From CAYVCG01 sp964449985 (GTDB lineage Bacteria > Bacillota > Clostridia > Lachnospirales > WRAX01), in assembly GCA_964449985.1 (NCBI GenBank), contig CAYVCG010000039.1:1-18986 (forward strand): 18,986 nucleotides of DNA, in the 5' to 3' direction. Below are positions 1 to 6,810 of the stretch, piece by piece. How positions within the stretch are numbered: the stretch's first letter is position 1; every line of letters begins with the position of its first letter. Below the pieces are notes generated by a model. That model did no database searches. It was not told the DNA's origin and saw only the letters and a list, made by a program, of their open reading frames with translations. Made by a program: the position numbers and the translations under genes.

Positions 1-24
1 GTGACTCATGACCAAAACCGTAAG

Positions 25-58
25 ACCTTACAAATAGTTATTTTGTGAGGTTTTTATA
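25..58 (+). terminator. Rho-independent terminator of an upstream plus-strand gene outside the window
   Basis: A 10-bp stem pairs 25-34 (ACCTTACAAA) with 42-51 (TTTGTGAGGT, one G-T pair), with a 7-nt loop, and is followed on the plus strand by a T-rich tract. It faces away from the minus-strand genes that follow, so it should end a plus-strand transcript entering from the left. No coding sequence can be supported in the first 24 bases. Confidence 0.7.
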
Positions 59-82
59 TTTTTAAATTAAGTATAATATACT

Positions 83-119
83 AAATGCCGCCTACTATTA
101 ATTTAAGTAGACGGCATTT
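83..119 (-). terminator. Terminator at the end of the prfA/DUF4914 cluster
   Basis: Inverted repeat 83-90 (AAATGCCG) with 112-119 (CGGCATTT), one C/A mismatch, then 92-96 (CTACT) with 106-110 (AGTAG) and a 9-nt loop. It lies about 10 bases after the stop codon of the DUF4914 gene. The T tail is better on the plus strand than on the minus strand, so it is probably bidirectional. Confidence 0.6.
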
Positions 120-128
120 TAATTTATT

Positions 129-2018
129 TTATAGTTTGGGTATCAAGTCATAATAGTCTTGGACTCCAACGTTATTTAAGCATGCTTCAATAATCTTTTC
201 GCCAAGTGGATCAAGGTCTGGTGTTAAATATTTCTGCAACTCTTTTTTGAAGAAGTTATTAAGCATCTCAGCGCCTTTATCATAGCCTACCTCGCCGACC
301 TCCGGCTGTAAATGAACACGCAAGAACATCTTAGGAAGCTGCGTTCCATCAATTTTTATTGAGTGGGGGGAATAGCCTAGCAAAGGACAACGTGATTCTA
401 CCAATGCTTCTTGCCTAAACTTTGCGCCGCCTCTTCTTGCAACATATTCCCTTGTTGCCCATTGGCCTGCAAAGCCTACTTTATATGCTCCTATATGTTG
501 ATTTGGAATAAGCAAATATCTTGTTGAAGGCGTTTTAAGAATTTGTTTTAGTAATAGATTTGCCTGATCAACCATTTTTCCAGTTGCAAAAGGCCAGTAT
601 GATCCGACGCCTTCACTCTCCATACCTAATGAATCCATAATGCTGGGATTTGCATAACCACGGGGAGAAACAAGTCTCCAAAGCCAAGCGAGAGCAGGCG
701 GCAAAATATGGAACAGACCGGCAATACCATAATTAGGCTTCTCTAAAGTAGTTGGCGGCTGTCTAAAACCAAAGCTTCTTACGTCTATTTCAACCGCTTC
801 GTCAACGTGGTTGTGTACCATCTTTCTTGGCATAATAATTCTCGGGTTAGGACAGGGTGAACTCGGAGCATCCATAATCGGTTCCCAAATAAGGCAAGTA
901 GAATTCGGAACCGCCTCCATGTTAATAAACACAAGTGGAGCTTTTGGATGTATCGTCGCTTTCTCCATGTCTGGCGCTGTACCGTATTGTGTTATATGGT
1001 CTACACGCATAAACCAGCCGTTTTCTGCATCAGCTACAACCAGCTTGTTGCTATCATTTTGCAAAGATGGATGCGCAAGAGCCATATCATCCGTAACAGG
1101 GTGAAGCTCGCAAGAATCTGTTATAGCAAGCACATGTCTTTCCCCTGTAACTATGTTTTCCCCCAACAAGAGCCGACCGTCCGGCTGGCGGTGAAATTGT
1201 TCAAGCATTTCGCTTTTGCCGCTTCCGGAAGCACCTTCATGAAGAATACAAACAGACAATTCATAAGGAGTAATAACCTTAACCGAAGAAGCATGAAGCG
1301 TTACCCATTTTTCCTGTTCGCCTATATTAAGAAGCACGCCATAAATACCTTTTTTTGCACTGGGGCCTGGATAAAGATTATATGAAAAGACCTCATGCAT
1401 ATCAAAAAGCCTGTTATGTATAACGACTTGCTTTCCATTGTAATGGGTGTGCCTAAAAGGCGGTGCTACATAAATCGTTGCTTTTGGCTTAAAGTAATTC
1501 GGAACTTTGCTTTTAGGAATAAAGCCTTGTATGTCCGCAAGGGCGGCCGCGAAAAAAGCAGCATTCGCAGGAGCAATCAAAAGGGCAGGGTAACCAAGCC
1601 CAAGGTCGCTATTTCCTGCATAAAAAGGCATAAACAATATGCTTTTTTGATTTTTGAGCCAATCAAGAGTTTCTTTCCTTGTAGTTTCAAAACTTTCATC
1701 AAAATGATCTTCATATATTTTCTTATCCGTAGGCAATTCGTCCGCTATAATCATGCTGTTTGGATCACGGCGGCGCATATAGATATCATCATAATTTCCT
1801 ACTATTGCATTTTTACACTTAACAACAAATGCCTCACGAATCATGCCCTTTCCCGGAACATCATACTCAACGTCAAACGTGTCATTATTAGGGCCACCAA
1901 CAGAAAGCTCCAAAAGTTCTTCACGGCTTTCCGGGATAATAATTTCAAGCCCGGGGCTTCTTAATATTTCTTTTATTTCATGAGGCAATACCATTTTATT
2001 AATAACGTTTAAAGCCAC
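129..2018 (-). CDS. DUF4914 family P-loop protein (PEPCK-like nucleotide-binding site)
   Basis: The 629-aa protein resembles the family I know as DUF4914, whose biochemical role is not established. A P-loop with key residues G262-A-S-G-S-G-K268-S269 is followed about 40 residues later by an acidic stretch (D301, D310, D311). This layout recalls ATP-dependent phosphoenolpyruvate carboxykinase and HPr kinase, but that relation is my inference. No signal peptide or membrane segment is visible, so it is probably cytosolic. The start is GTG at 2018: GGGAGG lies 7 nt upstream, and the ATG two bases upstream is in a frame that stops after three codons. It begins 34 nt after the prfA stop, with no terminator between them, so it is probably the last gene of the prmC-prfA transcript. 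Family assignment is fairly sure; function is unknown. Confidence 0.8.
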   Translation of the reverse strand: MALNVINKMVLPHEIKEILRSPGLEIIIPESREELLELSVGGPNNDTFDVEYDVPGKGMIREAFVVKCKNAIVGNYDDIYMRRRDPNSMIIADELPTDKKIYEDHFDESFETTRKETLDWLKNQKSILFMPFYAGNSDLGLGYPALLIAPANAAFFAAALADIQGFIPKSKVPNYFKPKATIYVAPPFRHTHYNGKQVVIHNRLFDMHEVFSYNLYPGPSAKKGIYGVLLNIGEQEKWVTLHASSVKVITPYELSVCILHEGASGSGKSEMLEQFHRQPDGRLLLGENIVTGERHVLAITDSCELHPVTDDMALAHPSLQNDSNKLVVADAENGWFMRVDHITQYGTAPDMEKATIHPKAPLVFINMEAVPNSTCLIWEPIMDAPSSPCPNPRIIMPRKMVHNHVDEAVEIDVRSFGFRQPPTTLEKPNYGIAGLFHILPPALAWLWRLVSPRGYANPSIMDSLGMESEGVGSYWPFATGKMVDQANLLLKQILKTPSTRYLLIPNQHIGAYKVGFAGQWATREYVARRGGAKFRQEALVESRCPLLGYSPHSIKIDGTQLPKMFLRVHLQPEVGEVGYDKGAEMLNNFFKKELQKYLTPDLDPLGEKIIEACLNNVGVQDYYDLIPKL

Positions 2019-2052
2019 ATTATGTCCTCCCTTGTAATTTTAAATCAGTTTA

Positions 2053-3123
2053 TTAGCTGTTAACGCCTTTGAGCCTTTCAGCCTGTTCTGTCGTAATCAG
2101 CGTATCCATCAGCTCATCCAGATCTCCGTCTAAAATAGCATTAAGCTTGTGGAGCGTAAGCCCGATTCTGTGATCCGTAACCCTGTCTTGCGGGAAATTA
2201 TAAGTACGGATTTTTTCGCTTCTATCTCCAGAACCTACCTGGCTTTTTCTTTGAGCTGATTGCTCTGCATGAAGTTTCTCCTGCTCTAGCTCATAGAGCT
2301 TCGCACGCAAAACCTTCAATCCTTTATCTTTATTTTTAAGCTGTGATTTTTCATCCTGACATGAAATAACAATACCTGTCGGCAAATGGGTGATACGAAC
2401 AGCAGAGTCGGTCGTATTAACACTTTGGCCGCCATTTCCAGACGAACGGAAGACATCAATACGCACCTCATTCATATCAAGCGTAATGTCAACATCCTCG
2501 GCCTCCGGCAAAACAGCTACAGTAACGGTTGAGGTGTGTATCCTGCCGTTTGATTCAGTAACGGGTATACGCTGAACTCTATGAACACCACTTTCGTATT
2601 TAAGGCGGGAATAAGCCCCCTTGCCATAAACCATGAAAACAGCTTCCTTTATGCCGCCGCCTTCAGACTCGTTTATGCTCATCAATTCCGTTTTCCATCT
2701 ATGCCTTTCAGCGTATCTGTAATACATTCTGAATAAGTTTGCAGCAAAAAGAGCAGCTTCGTCTCCACCAGCACCGCCCCGGATTTCCATCACAACGTTT
2801 TTTTCATCATTAGGGTCTTTCGGCAAAAGCAATATTTTTAATTCTTCCTTTATGACCTCTATTTTTTGCTTATTTTCCGCAAATTCTTCTTTAACAAGCT
2901 GCCGCATTTCTTCGTCTAGCGATTCTTCAAGCATTTGCTTGCTTTCTTCAAAATCTTGCACTGTTTTTTTATATTCTCTGTATTTTTCAACAATAGGCGT
3001 GAGAGAGCTATGTTCTTTCATAAGCTCGCGCCATTCACCCTGATTAGAGATTATGTTTGCATCGCTTATCTTTTCGGAAAGCTGTATATACTTTTGCTCT
3101 ATATCCTCCAAGCGGTCCAACAT
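2053..3123 (-). CDS. prfA: Peptide chain release factor 1 (RF1)
   Basis: RF1 recognises UAA and UAG stop codons in the ribosomal A site and triggers peptidyl-tRNA hydrolysis. The 356-aa length is normal for RF1. The catalytic GGQ motif is at residues 231-233. The stop-codon-reading tripeptide is P187-V188-T189, the PxT form that marks RF1 rather than the SPF form of RF2. The N-terminal 100 residues are charged and helical, as expected for domain 1. The ATG start has AAGGAGTG 8 nt upstream. It follows prmC by 55 nt; PrmC methylates the Gln of GGQ, so substrate and modifying enzyme are co-transcribed, a common bacterial arrangement. Nothing in the protein looks defective. Confidence 0.97.
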   Translation of the reverse strand: MLDRLEDIEQKYIQLSEKISDANIISNQGEWRELMKEHSSLTPIVEKYREYKKTVQDFEESKQMLEESLDEEMRQLVKEEFAENKQKIEVIKEELKILLLPKDPNDEKNVVMEIRGGAGGDEAALFAANLFRMYYRYAERHRWKTELMSINESEGGGIKEAVFMVYGKGAYSRLKYESGVHRVQRIPVTESNGRIHTSTVTVAVLPEAEDVDITLDMNEVRIDVFRSSGNGGQSVNTTDSAVRITHLPTGIVISCQDEKSQLKNKDKGLKVLRAKLYELEQEKLHAEQSAQRKSQVGSGDRSEKIRTYNFPQDRVTDHRIGLTLHKLNAILDGDLDELMDTLITTEQAERLKGVNS

Positions 3124-3178
3124 TTATTTAACACTCCTTGCATAAGACATAGCTGCAAATAACGCACCTTGTCTTTAT

Positions 3179-4030
3179 TTAAGCCAAAAATCCATAAACA
3201 ACCCTATCAAGCCCTGCCAAGTCTTTAAGACAAATAATATCTGCAAAGCCATTTTTAATCATTATATTACAAACATCTTGCCTTTGATTATAACCAATTT
3301 CAAAAGCCAGCATTCCACCAGAAACCAAATAGTTGCAAGATTTGGCGGTTATCTCTTTATAAAAATCCAAACCGTCTTCGCCGCCATCAAGAGCCAATAA
3401 AGGCTCGAAATCTTTAACGTTTTTACCAAGCGTATTGATTTCTTCGGTTTTGATATACGGTGGGTTTGAGATAATTATATCAACCTTTTGAGACAAATCT
3501 ATATTTTCAAAAATATTGCTTTTTAAAAATGCAATTCTTTCTGCAACACTGTTATTTGCTGCATTCTTCCTGGCAAGCTCAAGAGCTTTATCGCTGATAT
3601 CAACAGCTGTAATATGCACATTTTTACAAAACTTTGCAATAGATATGGAAATACATCCCGATCCTGTACCTATTTCAATTATTCTAGCCGGTCTGTCTTT
3701 TATATAATTGATAACAGCTTCAACCAATATTTCCGTATCACAGCGAGGGATAAGAACGCCTTGATTTATAGAAAAGTCAAGACCCATAAACTCAGATTTT
3801 CCTGTTATATACTGCACAGGCATGCCGCAAGAACGCTTTTTTATATCGCTCATATACATCTCAGATTGCTCTGGTTTTATCTCTATTTCAGAATCCACAA
3901 TAAGCCTTAAACGGTCACAGTTTAAAACATGCATAAGCAAAATTTCTGCATCCAGCAAATTGGTATCGTTATGGGGATAATAAGTATTGAGATATGTTTT
4001 GCCTTGGGAGAGCAAACTTTTAAGCTTCAT
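3179..4030 (-). CDS. prmC: Release factor glutamine N5-methyltransferase
   Basis: PrmC (HemK) transfers a methyl group from S-adenosylmethionine to the side-chain amide of the GGQ glutamine in RF1 and RF2. From the chosen start the protein is 283 aa. It has a small N-terminal helical domain, a PRCDTE motif near residues 95-100 (usually PRxDTE), the SAM-binding EIGTGSG motif near 119-125, and the catalytic NPPY motif at 189-192. A longer reading from 4054 is possible, but ATG 4030 has GGAGG 11 nt upstream, while ATG 4042 directly abuts that GGAGG. With this start the gene overlaps the end of the DUF1385 gene by 11 bases, suggesting translational coupling. prfA follows. Confidence 0.95.
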   Translation of the reverse strand: MKLKSLLSQGKTYLNTYYPHNDTNLLDAEILLMHVLNCDRLRLIVDSEIEIKPEQSEMYMSDIKKRSCGMPVQYITGKSEFMGLDFSINQGVLIPRCDTEILVEAVINYIKDRPARIIEIGTGSGCISISIAKFCKNVHITAVDISDKALELARKNAANNSVAERIAFLKSNIFENIDLSQKVDIIISNPPYIKTEEINTLGKNVKDFEPLLALDGGEDGLDFYKEITAKSCNYLVSGGMLAFEIGYNQRQDVCNIMIKNGFADIICLKDLAGLDRVVYGFLA

Positions 4031-4982
4031 TTGGCGGCTCATCCTCCAAAACACCTTTTAGCGCAGCTATTGCAACCTCTATCTGATCATCATCTGGTTC
4101 ATTTGTCGTAAGCTTTTGCAGGCAGAGGCCAGGATAGCTTATAATACCCACAAGCCAAGAATCGGACTTTCCTGCCCATCTGATAAGCTCATATGATATG
4201 CCTGCGATAAGAGGAACAAGCAAAATCCTTGAAGCCACCTTAATAATAAGGTTATCAGTATACACAAAGAAGAAAACAACCATGCTGACAATCATAACCA
4301 AAAGCAAAAAGCTGGTTCCGCAGCGTTTATGAAGTCGTGAATATTTTTTTACGTTTTCGACCGTCATTTCTTCTTTATGCTCATAGCAATTAATTGTTTT
4401 ATGCTCGGCGCCATGATATTTAAATACTTTTTGAATATCCTTTAATTTTGAAACTAGATACATATATAAAAGGAAAATCAAAATACGAATTATACCCTCG
4501 AATACGACAACAAGCGAGAGATTATCCTGCAAAATCGGCTTTAAGAACTGACCAATAAAAGCAGGAAGCACCATAAAAATACCTATACTCATAGCGATAG
4601 CGACAACAACGCTAAAAACCATGATTATATCAAACAGCCTATCGCCAAATTTCTTCTGCAAGAATTGATCAAACTTTGAAGGCTCTTCCTCCTCCAAGTC
4701 ATTTAAGCCGGCCATTTCGGCTGATTCGTATAACACACTCATACCCATAATCATAGATGAAATAAACGAATACACACCGCGCACGAGAGGCCATTTTAAA
4801 AATTTATATTTGTTTGCAGCAAGGTTAAACGGCTTTTTGACTGTTTTTACAATCTTTTCCGGTGTTCGGACAGAAAGGGCATACATATTTTTACCGCGCA
4901 TCATAACGCCTTCTAAAACTGCCTGGCCCCCGATGCTGTTTTTAATAAGAGGCTTATCTCTAAGAACGTCTTTTACCTTCAT
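4020..4982 (-). CDS. DUF1385 membrane protein, YqhQ-like
   Basis: The 320-aa protein matches the DUF1385 family (B. subtilis YqhQ), described as a predicted metal-dependent membrane enzyme; its reaction is not known. The family's N-terminal GGQAVLEGVMMRG motif is at 18-30. Conserved polar motifs that could bind metal follow: HGAEHK at 190-195 and HKRCGTSF at 218-225. Hydrophobic segments lie near 118-143, 157-177, 224-241 and 248-263, so it is an integral membrane protein. The ATG start has GGGGAGG 6 nt upstream. The order rpmE, DUF1385, prmC, prfA recurs in Clostridia as I recall, so the linkage is probably conserved rather than accidental. Confidence 0.9.
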   Translation of the reverse strand: MKVKDVLRDKPLIKNSIGGQAVLEGVMMRGKNMYALSVRTPEKIVKTVKKPFNLAANKYKFLKWPLVRGVYSFISSMIMGMSVLYESAEMAGLNDLEEEEPSKFDQFLQKKFGDRLFDIIMVFSVVVAIAMSIGIFMVLPAFIGQFLKPILQDNLSLVVVFEGIIRILIFLLYMYLVSKLKDIQKVFKYHGAEHKTINCYEHKEEMTVENVKKYSRLHKRCGTSFLLLVMIVSMVVFFFVYTDNLIIKVASRILLVPLIAGISYELIRWAGKSDSWLVGIISYPGLCLQKLTTNEPDDDQIEVAIAALKGVLEDEPPNEA

Positions 4983-5025
4983 ATATCCTCCCCACTTCTG
5001 CTGTAAAAAATTTAACGGTTATTTT

Positions 5026-5056
5026 ACAAAAAAGGACTGAGTTATCCCCAGCCCTT
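5026..5056 (-). terminator. Terminator-like hairpin between rpmE and the DUF1385 gene
   Basis: On the minus strand AAGGGCTG pairs with CAGTCCTT (plus-strand arms 5049-5056 and 5032-5039; 8 bp with one G-T pair, 9-nt loop) and is followed by a run of six or more T. It begins 15 bases after the rpmE stop codon. It would end much of the rpmE transcript, making expression of the four downstream genes dependent on read-through or on a promoter I could not identify between 4983 and 5030. Confidence 0.65.
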
Positions 5057-5071
5057 GCCGTTTTCAATAAA

Positions 5072-5272
5072 TTACATATTGTATTTTTTCTTGAATTTTT
5101 CAACACGGCCGCCTGCTTCAAGGAGGAGCTTCTGGCTTCCTGTATAGAAGGGATGGCATTTTGAACAAACTTCCACATGAATTGATTCTTTAGTGGAACC
5201 CGCAACAAATTCATTTCCGCAGTTGCATTTTACTGTTGCTTGATAGTATTTTGGTTGAATGTCTGTTTTCAT
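5072..5272 (-). CDS. rpmE: 50S ribosomal protein L31, zinc-binding form
   Basis: L31 bridges the large and small ribosomal subunits. The 66-aa protein has the four zinc-ligand cysteines of the C+ form, C16-x-C18 and C36-x-x-C39, with the typical HPFYTG segment after the last cysteine. The C+ form also serves as a zinc store and is commonly replaced by a cysteine-free paralogue under zinc limitation; no such paralogue is in this window. The ATG start follows an AGAGGTG ribosome binding site. It is the first gene after a strong sigma-A promoter and a structured leader. Confidence 0.97.
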   Translation of the reverse strand: MKTDIQPKYYQATVKCNCGNEFVAGSTKESIHVEVCSKCHPFYTGSQKLLLEAGGRVEKFKKKYNM

Positions 5273-5299
5273 AAAAACACCTCTTTCTTAATCTAAATT

Positions 5300-5349
5300 G
5301 GGACACATTTTGGCGTCCCTGCATTATAGAAAGGGAATCGTCAATGCAG
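5300..5349 (-). ncRNA. Candidate L31 ribosomal-protein leader (two hairpins)
   Basis: The 110-nt 5' leader of rpmE contains two adjacent inverted repeats. On the minus strand CTGCATT pairs with AATGCAG (plus arms 5319-5325 and 5343-5349, 7 bp), and GGGAC pairs with GTCCC (plus arms 5315-5319 and 5300-5304, 5 bp, 10-nt loop). The two share base 5319 and so lie back to back. L31 leaders have been described in Firmicutes; I cannot test this one against the published model from memory. There is no T run inside the leader, so control would act on translation rather than by termination. Confidence 0.45.
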
Positions 5350-5388
5350 AAGCTTCCATTTCATATATCTCATAAACATAACGTTTGT

Positions 5389-5417
5389 ATTATATCACAC
5401 ACACATTCGAGTTGCAA
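5389..5417 (-). promoter_or_regulatory. Sigma-A promoter of rpmE
   Basis: On the minus strand the -35 is TTGCAA (5412-5417) and the -10 is a perfect TATAAT (5389-5394), separated by exactly 17 bases. Transcription would start near 5382, about 110 bases before the rpmE ATG, leaving room for the hairpins at 5300-5349. Confidence 0.8.
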
Positions 5418-5466
5418 CAAAAATAAGCAAAAATGTATATGTTTTTGAAGCTTAAAGCCATATAAA

Positions 5467-5500
5467 TTAAGAGACTGCAATTAATATTACAGCCTCTTAA
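5467..5500 (-). terminator. Terminator of the rplJ-rplL operon
   Basis: An 11-bp stem with one G-T pair: minus-strand TTAAGAGGCTG with CAGTCTCTTAA (plus arms 5490-5500 and 5467-5477) around a 12-nt AT-rich loop. It starts 15 bases after the rplL stop codon. The T tail is short, but the stem is long and no gene reads on from here except rpmE, which has its own promoter. Confidence 0.75.
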
Positions 5501-5514
5501 AAGACTAGGCGTTA

Positions 5515-5892
5515 TTATTTAACAGTAACAGTAGCTCCAACTTCTGCAAGTTTAGCCTTAATTGCTTCAGCATCTTCTTTTGATGCAGCTTCTTTAAGAA
5601 TCTTAGGAGCATTGTCAACAAGGTCTTTAGCTTCTTTAAGACCAAGGCCAGTAAGCTCTCTAACAACCTTGATAACTTTAATCTTTTCAGCGCCAACGTT
5701 AGTAAGCTCAACGTCGAACTCAGTCTTTTCTTCAACAGCTGCGCCAGCAGCAGCTCCGCCAGCAGCCATAACAACACCAGCAGCAGCAGAAACGCCAAAT
5801 ACTTCTTCAGCCTGTTTAACCAAATCATTAAGCTCCAAAACAGAAAGCTCGTTTATAGCAGCAATAATTTCATCAATTGTTAATTTAGCCAT
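5515..5892 (-). CDS. rplL: 50S ribosomal protein L7/L12
   Basis: L7/L12 forms the flexible stalk of the large subunit; its C-terminal domain recruits and activates translational GTPases (EF-Tu, EF-G, IF2, RF3). The 125-aa length is normal. Residues 1-30 are the dimerisation domain that binds L10, residues about 35-53 are the Ala/Gly-rich hinge, and 55-125 form the C-terminal domain with the conserved GLGLKEAKDLV helix near 82-92. The ATG start has GGAGGTG 7 nt upstream. It follows rplJ by 49 bases and is the last gene of a two-gene operon. Confidence 0.98.
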   Translation of the reverse strand: MAKLTIDEIIAAINELSVLELNDLVKQAEEVFGVSAAAGVVMAAGGAAAGAAVEEKTEFDVELTNVGAEKIKVIKVVRELTGLGLKEAKDLVDNAPKILKEAASKEDAEAIKAKLAEVGATVTVK

Positions 5893-5941
5893 TTTAAAGC
5901 ACCTCCAAAAAATATAAATATTAGTTTATACAATTATTTTT

Positions 5942-6442
5942 CTAAGCTTCAGCACCTTCAGCCTTTTTTTCAGCAAGAGCGTTAACAAGCCTTGCAAATG
6001 AAGACATAGGTGATTTGAACGAACCAAGAAGCTTGGACAAAAGCTCGTTCCTTGACGGGATTTCCGCAATAAGTTTTATTCCGGCTGCGTCATAAACCGT
6101 ACTTTCAACGACACCTGCCTTAAACTCAAGTTTAGGCATAGCTTTAAGCTCTTTGTTTATAGTTCTTGCTGCTGCTGTGGCATCATCATAAGAAATAGCA
6201 ACAGCAGTAGGGCCAGTTAAGTGCGGCGCTATACCTTCAAAAGCGGTATCCTTTATTGCAAGCTCAATCATAGTGTTTTTATAAACCTTATAATCAACGC
6301 CGGCTTCTCTAAGTTTTTTTCTAAGGGACGTATCCTGTTCAACAGTCAATCCTCTTGAATCAACCAAAACAAGGGACACAGCTTTATTAAGCTTTTCTTT
6401 AATTTCGTTGACAACCACTGATTTTTGTTCAATTTTAGGCAC
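5942..6442 (-). CDS. rplJ: 50S ribosomal protein L10
   Basis: L10 anchors L7/L12 dimers to 23S rRNA as the base of the ribosomal stalk, and the L10(L12)4 or similar complex represses its own operon by binding the mRNA leader. The protein is 166 aa, as usual. The N-terminal rRNA-binding domain carries the typical LVDSRGLTV and YKVYKNT segments, and the C-terminal helix, rich in Ala, Glu and Lys, is the L12-docking site. The start is GTG at 6442, preceded by AAGGAGGTG. Upstream lies a recognisable L10 leader and a near-consensus promoter rather than rplA, so the gene is first in its operon. Confidence 0.98.
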   Translation of the reverse strand: MPKIEQKSVVVNEIKEKLNKAVSLVLVDSRGLTVEQDTSLRKKLREAGVDYKVYKNTMIELAIKDTAFEGIAPHLTGPTAVAISYDDATAAARTINKELKAMPKLEFKAGVVESTVYDAAGIKLIAEIPSRNELLSKLLGSFKSPMSSFARLVNALAEKKAEGAEA

Positions 6443-6476
6443 AAATACACCTCCTTAATTGTTATAGAAACAAAAT

Positions 6477-6508
6477 AAAAACCTCACCGCCCGAAAAGAC
6501 AATGAGGT
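6477..6508 (-). terminator. Attenuator hairpin of the L10 leader
   Basis: On the minus strand ACCTCATTGTC pairs with GGCGGTGAGGT (11 bp with three G-T pairs, loop TTTTCG), followed directly by a T-rich run at 6477-6481 and beyond. It ends 35 bases before the rplJ start. An upstream alternative stem uses GTTATAA (plus 6543-6549 region) with TTATAAC (plus 6509-6515) and can extend into the same CCTC segment, so the two could exclude each other as antiterminator and terminator. Confidence 0.8.
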
Positions 6509-6608
6509 GTTATAAGCATAATCAAATATCGATTAAAAGCATTTATAACCTCGGCAGGCGGTTAAAAACCTAACCTTACGCATGATGCGCCCGCTGTCTT
6601 AGGCAGAA
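6482..6608 (-). ncRNA. L10 (rplJL) leader RNA
   Basis: The 5' untranslated region of rplJ has the landmarks of the Firmicutes L10 leader. From the 5' end these are a CCTAAGACAGCGGGCGC segment, an AACCGCCTGCCGAGG segment, and a final TCTTTTCGGGCGGTGAGG hairpin followed by T residues. The family binds the L10-L12 complex through a kink-turn and, in Bacillus, the bound complex favours premature termination. The promoter lies immediately upstream. I recognise it by sequence; a covariance search would fix its exact ends. Confidence 0.9.
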
Positions 6609-6617
6609 TACTTTTGG

Positions 6618-6646
6618 ATTATACAATACAATTTTCTAAAAGTCAA
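6618..6646 (-). promoter_or_regulatory. Sigma-A promoter of rplJL
   Basis: On the minus strand the -35 is TTGACT (6641-6646) and the -10 is TATAAT (6618-6623), with a 17-base spacer. Eleven of twelve hexamer bases match consensus. Transcription would start near 6611, exactly at the beginning of the L10 leader. Confidence 0.9.
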
Positions 6647-6717
6647 CTGTTTCTAACATTTTTTTTGCAGCTCTTTAAAAAATAAAAATAATAACTTAAT
6701 AATAAGCATTTATAGTG

Positions 6718-6746
6718 TTTACTTCTAAATCAATTTTGGTTATAAT
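6718..6746 (+). promoter_or_regulatory. Probable sigma-A promoter of the D,D-carboxypeptidase gene
   Basis: The plus strand has TTTACT at 6718-6723, a 17-base spacer and a perfect TATAAT at 6741-6746, followed by about 57 bases of untranslated leader before the ATG at 6811. The 368-base gap between rplJ and this gene is thus filled by the rplJ leader and promoter on one strand and this promoter on the other. Confidence 0.7.
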
Positions 6747-6810
6747 GTTTACAAACTAGAGAAACATTTATTGTAAGATCAGGTATATATTGTTAAAGGA
6801 GCATCATGTC

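Noticed and set aside
811..1964. Several plus-strand open frames of 97-189 aa opposite the DUF4914 gene
   Set aside because: They are antisense to a well-supported 629-aa gene, have no ribosome binding sites and no recognisable protein features.
4960..5214. An 84-aa minus-strand open frame overlapping rpmE and the DUF1385 start
   Set aside because: It runs through the rpmE gene in another frame and through the terminator hairpin; the real L31 frame has four zinc cysteines.
5323..5346. TTGACG and TATAAT on the minus strand just upstream of rpmE
   Set aside because: The spacer is only 10 bases, too short for a sigma-A promoter; the TTGCAA-17-TATAAT pair at 5389-5417 is much better, and this segment is explained by a hairpin.
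5505..5828. A Leu/Lys-rich 107-aa open frame on the minus strand overlapping rplL
   Set aside because: It is the shifted frame of rplL; the Ala-rich codons of the real protein read as Leu runs. rplL has the ribosome binding site and the family match.
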